Shown one piece after another: positions 1 to 5,423 of a DNA stretch of 5,477 nt. The notes under the pieces are model-generated. The model did not search any database, had not been told where the DNA came from, and worked only from the letters and a program-made list of their open reading frames with translations. The translations under genes were made by a program, and so were the position numbers. The stretch comes from Subdoligranulum variabile (GTDB lineage Bacteria > Bacillota > Clostridia > Oscillospirales > Ruminococcaceae), in assembly GCA_003343905.1 (NCBI GenBank), contig QAKI01000042.1, forward strand, positions 1 through 5,477, given 5' to 3'. Each line of letters begins with the position of its first letter. Position 1 is the stretch's first letter.

Positions 1-335
1 GGCGGAGCAGGATCCTCCTCGGCAATACAGTAAAACCGTTCAATAAACGCCTTGATTTTCGATGACAACGTCCAAAAGTACAACGGTGAGGCAAAGACAA
101 TTAAATCCGCTGATTTAATCTTTGGTATCAATTCATTAAAATCATCTTTCTGCACACATGGTTTTCCATAGCGGCAGGCATTGCACCCCAGACACCCTTT
201 CACTTCTTTATCCAGCAAAGACACTACCTCTACCTGATGCCCCGCTTCCCTGGCCCCTGCCGCAAAATACTCGACTAAACAGGCTGTATTTCCTTTGGGG
301 CGTCCTCCGCCCCGAATCACAAGAATCTTCTTCAT
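1..335 (-). CDS. Flavodoxin-fold NAD(P)H-dependent FMN reductase / iron-sulfur flavoprotein-like, N-terminal part
   Basis: The gene runs off the left edge of the window; 111 N-terminal residues are visible. Translation begins MKKILVIRGGGRPKGNT, which matches the phosphate-binding loop of NADPH-dependent FMN reductases (usual form GSPRxxGNT). Residues 48-60 carry Cys48-x2-Cys51-x2-Cys54-x5-Cys60, the compact cysteine motif that binds a 4Fe-4S cluster in iron-sulfur flavoproteins. Residues 83-101 (SPLYFWTLSSKIKAFIERF) are the typical flavin-side SPxYf...lKaFiDR segment. The protein is probably cytoplasmic and transfers electrons through FMN; its substrate cannot be read from the sequence. The ATG lies 12 nt after the stop of the glucosidase gene, so it is probably the third gene of the beta-glucoside operon. 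Its ribosome binding site is weak (AAGAG-like) and overlaps the end of the upstream gene, which suggests translational coupling. The family assignment is firm. Cluster binding is inferred from the cysteines only. Confidence 0.85.
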   Translation of the reverse strand, partial: MKKILVIRGGGRPKGNTACLVEYFAAGAREAGHQVEVVSLLDKEVKGCLGCNACRYGKPCVQKDDFNELIPKIKSADLIVFASPLYFWTLSSKIKAFIERFYCIAEEDPAP

Positions 336-347
336 TTTCGTCAACTC

Positions 348-1775
348 TTACCTTTCCTTCAGATATGCGCCGTTGGTATGAATCACCTGTTTATACCAGT
401 CAAAGCTTTTCTTCTTATACCGTTTCAAACTGCCGCTTCCGTCGTCATTTCTGTCTACATAGATAAAACCATACCGCTTTGACATCTGGTTGGATGTGTT
501 GCTCACAAGATCAATACACCCCCAGCTGGTATATCCCAGAACCTTTACTCCATCCCGAACAGCCTCCGCCACCTGGAGCAGATGCTCTTTTAAATACTGA
601 ATCCGGTAATCGTCAATCACCGTGCAGCCTCCCAGTCCATTATCCACCAGCTCATCCCTGGCTCCAAGTCCATTTTCCACAATAAACAGCGGAAGCTGGT
701 ACCGGTCATACAGCTGATTCAGAATAAAGCGCAGTCCCTTCGGATCAATCTGCCATCCCCATTCCGATTCCTTTAAAAATGGATTCTTAACAGCGCTCAG
801 AATATTTCCCCGGGAGAGGATATTCTTTTCCTCATCTGCTGTGGCACAATAGCTCATATAGTAACTGAACGAGATAAAGTCCACCGTATGACGCAGAATT
901 TCCTCATCTCCATTCTCAAACTGAACCCTTATTCCATTTTCCTCAAAATACCGCTTCATATATCCGGGATAGGCCCCTCTCACATGCACATCTCCAAAAA
1001 ACAGGGATTTTCTGTCCTTCTGCATTGCCTCCATCACATCATCCGGACTGCAGGTCAGCGGATACATGGGGCTACCCGCAATCATACATCCAATCTGAAA
1101 TTCGGGATTCAGTTCGTGGCCCAGTTTTGTCACCAGTGCGCTGGCAATCAGTTGATGATGAATCCCCTGATATAAGACAGATGGAGCCACCTCTTCTGCT
1201 GTTCCAAGGATCCCGCCCCCATTAAATGGCGCGTGAAGCATCATATTAATCTCATTAAAAGTAAGCCAGTATTTCACCTTATACTGATAGCGGCTCATAA
1301 CAACCCCCGCATACCGCAGAAAATATTCAACCACCTTACGGTTGGCCCAGCCTCCGTACGCCCTTGCCAGATGCAAAGGCATCTCGTAATGTGACAGTGT
1401 AATCAGCGGCTGGATCTGATGCTTACGCAACTCATCAATGACTCTGTCATAATATTCCAAGCCCTTTTCATTGGGCTGGGCCTCATCTCCATTTGGAAAA
1501 ATCCTTGCCCAGGAAACAGACAAACGGAGCACCTTAAAGCCCATTTCCGCAAACATGGCAATATCCTCTTTATAGTGGTGGTAAAAATCGACCGCCTCTT
1601 TTTTTAGATAAAATCCGCTGGGCGGAATCTCCGGTGCCCCAAACACGCCGCTTGTCAAGGCATCCGCCGTAGAAAGTCCTTTCCCATCTTCCTCTGCCGC
1701 CCCCTCACACTGGTTTGCGGCAATCGCACCTCCCCATAAAAAATCGTCCGGGAACATACTCTTCCTGATTATCAT
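348..1775 (-). CDS. 6-phospho-beta-glucosidase, glycoside hydrolase family 1
   Basis: This cytoplasmic enzyme hydrolyses 6-phospho-beta-glucosides delivered by the PTS, releasing glucose-6-phosphate and the aglycone or second sugar. At 475 residues it is full length for GH1. The N-terminal GH1 signature is at residues 8-25 (FPDDFLWGG...NQCEG), with sugar-binding Gln22. His129 lies in LSHYEMP. The acid/base is Glu175 in TFNEIN and the nucleophile is Glu367 in IVENG. The phospho-specific loop is clear: instead of the WSxxDNFEW of plain glucosidases it has W418-G-C-I-D-L-V-S425 followed by K433-R-Y435-GFIYVD. Ser425, Lys433 and Tyr435 are the expected phosphate ligands. The start ATG follows an AGGAGG (1781-1786) by 5 nt; Met7 is a less likely start. 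It sits 21 nt behind the PTS permease gene, the same order as bglP-bglH of Bacillus. The exact aglycone preference (aryl, cellobiose, gentiobiose) is not visible, so no symbol is given. Confidence 0.96.
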   Translation of the reverse strand: MIIRKSMFPDDFLWGGAIAANQCEGAAEEDGKGLSTADALTSGVFGAPEIPPSGFYLKKEAVDFYHHYKEDIAMFAEMGFKVLRLSVSWARIFPNGDEAQPNEKGLEYYDRVIDELRKHQIQPLITLSHYEMPLHLARAYGGWANRKVVEYFLRYAGVVMSRYQYKVKYWLTFNEINMMLHAPFNGGGILGTAEEVAPSVLYQGIHHQLIASALVTKLGHELNPEFQIGCMIAGSPMYPLTCSPDDVMEAMQKDRKSLFFGDVHVRGAYPGYMKRYFEENGIRVQFENGDEEILRHTVDFISFSYYMSYCATADEEKNILSRGNILSAVKNPFLKESEWGWQIDPKGLRFILNQLYDRYQLPLFIVENGLGARDELVDNGLGGCTVIDDYRIQYLKEHLLQVAEAVRDGVKVLGYTSWGCIDLVSNTSNQMSKRYGFIYVDRNDDGSGSLKRYKKKSFDWYKQVIHTNGAYLKER

Positions 1776-1796
1776 ACAAGCCTCCTGTTTTTAGAG

Positions 1797-3698
1797 CTAT
1801 TTTACACAGAGTAACGAATCACCGGGAACTACAGTACCGGCAGCCAATGTTACTACCTCCCGATATTGTCCTGTATTGGAGATCAAAACCGGTGTAATCG
1901 TATCGTAGCCCTCCTGTTCTATCTTCTCACGTTCACACACGATCAGTAGCTCCCCCTTTCTCACTCTCTGGCCCTGCTCAACCATAGCTTTAAAATACTT
2001 TCCCTCCAGTTTCACCGTGTCGATGCCAATATGGATTAAAACCTCCGCCCCTTCATCACTAATCAGGCCAACCGCATGGTTTGTGGGGAAAATACTGACA
2101 ACTGTACCAGATACCGGCGCATAAATTTCATTTTCACTCAGACGGATTGCAGCCCCCTTACCAAGAATCTCCTGTGCAAAGGTGGAATCGGATACCTCCG
2201 ATAGAGGAACCACTTCTCCTTTGGCAGGACTGACGATAAACTCCCCTCCATCCTCTGTTCCACTGCCTCTGCTGTTAATCAATTTCCCTTCCGTTTCCTG
2301 CCTGGGCGGCTTTTTCTCTTCTGTCAATGTCCCATTTTCCGTCACTTCCTTAAATCCCCAGAGCCACACTGCCACAAATGTCACGGCAAACGCAACTATC
2401 ATGGAAATACAGGAATGGAGCAAGTTCCTCCAGCCATCGGGTCCCACATAAGCAACCAGCGATAAGAATCCCGGAGAGCAGAAGCTGAAGCATTTCACTC
2501 CCATAAACCCTGCGTAGAACCCTCCCGCGCCGCCGCCAATCATCACGCAGGTAAGAACCTTTTTAAATTTCAAAGTCACTCCAAATAACGCCGGTTCTGT
2601 AATCCCCAAAAGAGCGGTGGTTCCGGTTGTAAACGCAGTCTGTTTTAATTCCCTGTCCTTTGTCCTAAACGCCACTGCCAGGGAGGCGGCTCCCTGGGCG
2701 ATATTGCTGGGCAGGTTTCCCGGACCTGCAATCGTCTCAAATCCCTGTGCCGCAATGGACTGCATCATGAACGGAACAAGGCCGTAATGCATACCGGCTG
2801 TCACCATCAGCGGGAACATAGCTCCTACAATCGTCGGAACCAGCCAGCCGGCGCAGTTGTTCAGCGCGTTTAATGCCGTGCTGATTCCCACGCCGACCAC
2901 AAATCCGATTGGACCCAACGCAATAAACGTAATGGGGGCTATCACCAGAAGGCAGAGCAGCGGTTTAAAGAAAAACTTCACTATCTTCGGAAGTACCTTA
3001 TCTAAAAACCGTTCCACATACATAAGGGCAATCACCATCAGCAGAACCGGTATGACACTGGAGCTGTATGTGGCCAGCGTGACCGGAATCCCCAGGAATG
3101 AGCTGAAATGGATATGGAATGCATCTGTAATCAGCGCCGAATAATTGGGATGAATCATGGCTCCGGCAATGGAGACGGCCAGAAATTGGTTACATCCCAG
3201 TTTCTTTGAAGCCGTAAATGCCAGCATAACAGGCAGAAAATAAAGCGGCGCGTCCCCAATAAAATTCAGAAAGTAATATGTATTCCCCCCTGTATTGATT
3301 CCCAGCAATATTGCCACAGCCAGCACAGATTTCACCAGTCCGGCGCCAATAATTGCCGGCAGAATCGGCGTGAAGATGGATGAGACAAAATCAAAGAAAA
3401 GCTCTGATACGTTTCGTTTTAATTTCCGATCTTTCTGCTCTCCTAATCGTTCCGAATTCATCTGCTTTTGAATTGCCGCATATACGTTTGGAACTTCGTT
3501 TCCGATGATTACCTGAAACTGCCCGCCACTTTTGGCAATCCCCAACACTCCTTTTGCAGACTTAAGCATTTTCTCATCCGCCCTGCTCTCTTCCCGGAGT
3601 GTAAAACGCAGCCTGGTTGCGCAGTGAGTCAATCCGGCAATATTATCATCGCCGCCAACCCCCCGTAAAATAGTATCCGCCAGTTTTTCAAAGTCCAT
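1797..3698 (-). CDS. bglP: PTS beta-glucoside-specific transporter subunit EIIBCA
   Basis: This membrane permease of the phosphotransferase system takes up a beta-glucoside and phosphorylates it using phosphate passed from HPr. Domain order is B-C-A, with 633 residues, the usual size for BglP/BglF. EIIB spans about residues 1-85, with phospho-cysteine Cys26 in HCATRLRF. EIIC spans about 100-450, with about ten hydrophobic segments, an IHPN motif near residue 183 and the GITEP loop at 365-369. A charged linker (about 451-488) leads to EIIA (about 489-633), with His541 (TNHAVGL) and the phosphorylated His556 (LIHIGIDTVKLEG). All active residues are present. The start ATG is preceded by GAGGGGG (3707-3713) at 8 nt. 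It is the first gene of the operon, 21 nt before the 6-phospho-beta-glucosidase, which supports a beta-glucoside substrate over glucose, sucrose or trehalose. EIIC has extra cysteines (384, 403, 407, 430) near and after the GITEP region, of unknown meaning. Confidence 0.95.
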   Translation of the reverse strand: MDFEKLADTILRGVGGDDNIAGLTHCATRLRFTLREESRADEKMLKSAKGVLGIAKSGGQFQVIIGNEVPNVYAAIQKQMNSERLGEQKDRKLKRNVSELFFDFVSSIFTPILPAIIGAGLVKSVLAVAILLGINTGGNTYYFLNFIGDAPLYFLPVMLAFTASKKLGCNQFLAVSIAGAMIHPNYSALITDAFHIHFSSFLGIPVTLATYSSSVIPVLLMVIALMYVERFLDKVLPKIVKFFFKPLLCLLVIAPITFIALGPIGFVVGVGISTALNALNNCAGWLVPTIVGAMFPLMVTAGMHYGLVPFMMQSIAAQGFETIAGPGNLPSNIAQGAASLAVAFRTKDRELKQTAFTTGTTALLGITEPALFGVTLKFKKVLTCVMIGGGAGGFYAGFMGVKCFSFCSPGFLSLVAYVGPDGWRNLLHSCISMIVAFAVTFVAVWLWGFKEVTENGTLTEEKKPPRQETEGKLINSRGSGTEDGGEFIVSPAKGEVVPLSEVSDSTFAQEILGKGAAIRLSENEIYAPVSGTVVSIFPTNHAVGLISDEGAEVLIHIGIDTVKLEGKYFKAMVEQGQRVRKGELLIVCEREKIEQEGYDTITPVLISNTGQYREVVTLAAGTVVPGDSLLCVK

Positions 3699-3716
3699 GT
3701 TTCTTTCCCCCTCGTA

Positions 3717-3733
3717 TTTTTAACTGTTAAAAA
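3717..3733. repeat. Perfect 17-bp palindrome (8+1+8), candidate operator
   Basis: TTTTTAACTGTTAAAAA is a perfect inverted repeat around T3725. It lies between the proposed -10 of the beta-glucoside operon (3734-3739) and the ribosome binding site of the permease gene (3707-3713), so it would span the transcription start (expected near 3727). The symmetry is seen directly. Its role as an operator is inferred from position, and the A/T-rich outer arms make chance partly responsible. A bound protein here would block initiation of the operon. Confidence 0.45.
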
Positions 3734-3762
3734 ACTATAAATTGCAGCGTTTCCAGATTTGT
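3734..3762 (-). promoter_or_regulatory. Candidate promoter of the beta-glucoside operon
   Basis: On the minus strand a -10 element TATAGT (3739 to 3734, one mismatch to TATAAT) lies 35 nt ahead of the permease start codon. At 17 bp spacing the -35 position reads ACAAAT, which does not resemble TTGACA. A poor -35 with a good -10 is typical of activator-dependent promoters, and the divergent Crp/Fnr gene is next door. The predicted leader is only about 29 nt, too short for a LicT-type antiterminator and terminator. Confidence 0.4.
3742..3755 (-). promoter_or_regulatory. cre-like site (CcpA catabolite repression)
   Basis: Read on the minus strand, TGGAAACGCTGCAA matches 8 of the 9 fixed positions of the relaxed cre consensus TGnAAnCGnTnnCA (final C replaced by A). 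It sits between the -10 and -35 positions of the proposed operon promoter and covers the -35 of the regulator promoter. CcpA with phosphorylated HPr bound here would repress sugar uptake when glucose is plentiful, as is usual for PTS operons in Firmicutes. The match is degenerate at the W positions, so it stays a candidate. Confidence 0.4.
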
Positions 3763-3770
3763 GATATGAT
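3742..3770 (+). promoter_or_regulatory. Promoter of the Crp/Fnr-family regulator (extended -10)
   Basis: TATGAT at 3765-3770 has a TG dinucleotide one base upstream (TGaTATGAT), an extended -10. TTGCAG at 3742-3747 stands 17 bp upstream as a partial -35. Transcription would start near 3777, giving a leader of about 25 nt that contains the AGGCGG ribosome binding site. The promoter lies back-to-back with that of the beta-glucoside operon, so the two could share bound proteins. Confidence 0.6.
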
Positions 3771-3787
3771 AAACTTACTTTCAGGAA

Positions 3788-3793
3788 AGGCGG
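3788..3793 (+). promoter_or_regulatory. Ribosome binding site that fixes the regulator start
   Basis: AGGCGG (within AGGAAAGGCGG) stands 8 nt before the ATG at 3802. An in-frame TTG at 3742 would add 20 residues, but it lies inside the promoter -35 and has no such site, so 3802 is the better start. Confidence 0.75.
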
Positions 3794-3801
3794 TAGAAAA
3801 T

Positions 3802-4479
3802 ATGCTGATTCCACGTTATTACTTTGCTGACGATTACGCAGACTTTTTTGAATATTTTCTCACACAGCCCCATACCCGCAAGCACTTTCACAAGCAGGAA
3901 TACCTCTGGTCCCCGGGTGAGCCTCTCACGCACATATATTACATCGTATCCGGCATTGCCCAAACATCTCTGGAACATGAAAACGGCTTTCGCAAAATCT
4001 CCTCCATACACAGTACCGGGACTTTGTTTCCCGGCTGCCATCAGGTCGAATTTAAGATTGAGCAGTCTATTATTACCACGGCGTTATCTGATATGGAGGT
4101 CCTGTCGTTCACCAAGAGTCAGATGCTTCGTATGTTTCTGGAAAACAAGGCGCTCAGCATCCGCATGTTGGACTGGTATGCCACTTACATTAATCTGCTG
4201 CTGTATGAAAGTGCCCATCAGGATTACAACAGCTCCTTCATCAAACTTTGTAACCTTCTGTATCTGTTTTCACAGAATGCCCCTAACGGCGAAAACAATT
4301 GTGTCCGTCTGACTCAGGAAAATATAGCTGAGATTCTTACTACCACCAGGGTGAATATAGCAAGAAACCTTGCCCGCCTCAGGGATGAGAATATCATTAT
4401 TCCACATCACAAATGGGTAGAAATACGTGATCCGGAAGCGCTGGCCTCCTACTGTTCACAAGAAACTTTAAAATGCTAA
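3802..4479 (+). CDS. Crp/Fnr-family transcriptional regulator
   Basis: A DNA-binding protein of 225 residues, the usual size of the family. Residues about 25-105 form the cyclic-nucleotide-binding-like beta-barrel (HKQEYLWSPGEPLTHIYYIVSG, then a glycine at 73 in the next turn). A long dimerisation helix follows at about 106-145. The C-terminal winged helix-turn-helix is at about 168-200 (LTQENIAEIL then TTTRVNIARNLARL). There is no N-terminal or internal Fnr-type cysteine cluster, and the cAMP phosphate-binding signature of CRP (GE...RSA) is absent; residues 73-92 read differently there. It is therefore not an obvious oxygen or cAMP sensor and its ligand is unknown. In the recognition helix Val184 stands where CRP has Glu181, so a TGTGA-type operator is not to be assumed. 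It is divergent from the beta-glucoside operon across 103 nt, which makes that operon its likely target; this is inference from position. Confidence 0.9.
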   Translation: MLIPRYYFADDYADFFEYFLTQPHTRKHFHKQEYLWSPGEPLTHIYYIVSGIAQTSLEHENGFRKISSIHSTGTLFPGCHQVEFKIEQSIITTALSDMEVLSFTKSQMLRMFLENKALSIRMLDWYATYINLLLYESAHQDYNSSFIKLCNLLYLFSQNAPNGENNCVRLTQENIAEILTTTRVNIARNLARLRDENIIIPHHKWVEIRDPEALASYCSQETLKC

Positions 4480-4553
4480 GATCATTTCTCTTTGGCTATA
4501 ATATACATTGTGAGGGGATTTTTTTCTGTATAGCATGTTACAAACAGCTTCTT

Positions 4554-4898
4554 TTATCGAATAGGTTCATAATCAGGGAACGATTCCTGTTCTGTGGCTT
4601 CTATCTTGAATATCACTGGGCGAATCCCATCATTGCAGCTGCAAATGGCAACTCCCGGTTTACGCACCCAGTCACCAAAATAGAACACCTCTTTCCCATT
4701 ATTATGAGCCAGCGCAAAAACGTACTGATAAATGGCCTTCCATGCCTCGTCACAGAATCCATCCGGTTTTGCATAATCTGCCCAAAAAACCTGTCCCTCT
4801 TGCATCATCGGGCAGGTGTCTATCCCCGGCACTCCATATTCCTCTGCCAACTCCTTATCCAATGTGGTCTTTAAAATCGTTATTTTGCATTTTTTCAT
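4554..4898 (-). CDS. TIGR04076 family protein of unknown function
   Basis: A small soluble protein of 114 residues with no signal peptide or membrane segment. I recognise the TIGR04076 pattern: an N-terminal KCKITILKT strand, TCP...EGQ at about 28-36, KPDGFCDEAW at 44-53, a tyrosine-rich helix (IYQYVFAL), and PGVAICSCNDGIRPVIFKIE at 81-100. Cysteines 29, 49 and 88 fall in the recurring family motifs, which hints at a metal or redox role, but no function is established. A charged tail of about 14 residues follows the core and makes it somewhat longer than many members. The ATG at 4898 is preceded by GAGGAAAG with 7 nt between GAGG and the start. It converges with the regulator across a 74-nt gap in which I see no good terminator. 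It appears to be a single-gene unit, since an upstream terminator (5382-5416) closes the preceding minus-strand gene. Confidence 0.85.
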   Translation of the reverse strand: MKKCKITILKTTLDKELAEEYGVPGIDTCPMMQEGQVFWADYAKPDGFCDEAWKAIYQYVFALAHNNGKEVFYFGDWVRKPGVAICSCNDGIRPVIFKIEATEQESFPDYEPIR

Positions 4899-4909
4899 TT
4901 ACTTTCCTC

Positions 4910-4943
4910 GCAATCATATTTTAATTATTGTTTGCAATCATAT
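4910..4943. repeat. Two direct copies of a 10-bp sequence upstream of the TIGR04076 gene
   Basis: GCAATCATAT occurs at 4910-4919 and 4934-4943, 24 bp apart start to start. On the minus strand each copy contains TATGAT. The upstream copy (4938-4943) is a possible -10 for the small gene with a leader of about 33 nt, but no -35 is evident. The repeat is seen directly; its function is a guess. Confidence 0.35.
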
Positions 4944-5381
4944 ACATATATCCTTTTCTTACGGTACTGCTGATTTACCTGTCTGTCTGCACAAGGTTGT
5001 GCCCCATAACCTTTTAGTACACTTCTCTGAGGATGATATATTCAATTTCTTCACAAGCGCTTCTCAGGCTCATGTTTTTATGCTATGCTGTCCTAAGTAA
5101 ACATTTCCATCGATCCCTTTCCATATCGTCTCTGCTATTTCTTTTTACAGTATACACAACACCCTATTTCATTTCTGTATAAAAAGATACAATACATATT
5201 GATCTTCATACATTTAAAATAAAATTCCAGATAACTTTAGTCTTGTGCTATTTGAAAATATTAATATTTTCAAATATTGAAACATCCTGCCTCAGATTTT
5301 GTTGATAACCATAATGCGGTTAATTGCGTCTCTGTAGCTCTTTATTGTTATATGCAATACTTTTCTCCTGTTTATTATCAT
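4911..5381. other. AT-rich intergenic region without a convincing gene
   Basis: About 470 bases separate the TIGR04076 gene from the terminator of the next minus-strand gene. Frames are short or lack a start and ribosome binding site. What can be seen: the promoter-side direct repeats of the small gene (4910-4943), a short minus-strand stretch that reads like coding sequence (5014-5073), a 6-bp stem with 9-nt loop (4993-5013), and a perfect 28-bp palindrome (5249-5276). The region is clearly richer in A and T than the flanking genes. It may hold remnants of a decayed gene. Confidence 0.6.
5249..5276. repeat. Perfect 28-bp palindrome (14+14)
   Basis: Each half is TATTTGAAAATATT read inward, with no mismatch and no spacer; the centre falls between 5262 and 5263. 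It could be an operator, a hairpin in single-stranded DNA or RNA, or the trace of a mobile sequence. No gene starts beside it: the nearest downstream start on the minus strand is the TIGR04076 gene some 350 nt away. Confidence 0.7.
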
Positions 5382-5416
5382 CAATAAAAGGCCAGCCAGT
5401 TTTGATCTGGCTGACC
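5382..5416 (-). terminator. Rho-independent terminator of the right-edge minus-strand gene
   Basis: On the minus strand GGTCAGCCAG (5416-5407) and CTGGCTGGCC (5399-5390) form a 10-bp, GC-rich stem with one G-U pair and a 7-nt loop, followed directly by TTTTATT. The stem begins 7 nt after the stop codon at 5424-5426. The G-U pair forms only in the minus-strand RNA (it would be a C-A mismatch on the other strand), which supports the direction. Confidence 0.85.
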
Positions 5417-5423
5417 TGAAATT

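Noticed and set aside
158..466. Plus-strand open frame of 102 codons across the reductase-glucosidase junction
   Set aside because: It lies antisense to two clearly recognisable coding sequences and has no family features.
3699..3733. LicT/BglG antiterminator (RAT) site in the permease leader
   Set aside because: The predicted leader is about 29 nt and contains no hairpin-plus-T-run terminator.
3742..3801. TTG start that would extend the Crp/Fnr regulator by 20 residues
   Set aside because: It overlaps the proposed promoter -35 and has no ribosome binding site, whereas the ATG at 3802 has AGGCGG at ideal spacing and matches the family length.
4495..4534. Inverted repeat GCTATA...TATAGC with a T run between the convergent genes, as a terminator
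   Set aside because: The stem is only 6 AT-rich pairs around a 28-nt loop, and the T run lies inside the loop, so it does not have terminator form.
4993..5015. AAGGTT...AACCTT hairpin followed by a short T run, as a terminator
   Set aside because: The 6-bp stem with 9-nt loop is weak, only four T follow, and no gene on the plus strand ends here. An overlapping CACAAGGTTGTG palindrome competes with it.
4816..5100. Plus-strand open frame of 94 codons
   Set aside because: Its first part is antisense to the well-supported TIGR04076 gene, it has no ribosome binding site, and its composition is not protein-like.
5306..5322. TAACC-7-GGTTA inverted repeat as an operator
   Set aside because: The arms are only 5 bp in AT-rich DNA, with no promoter or gene start beside it.
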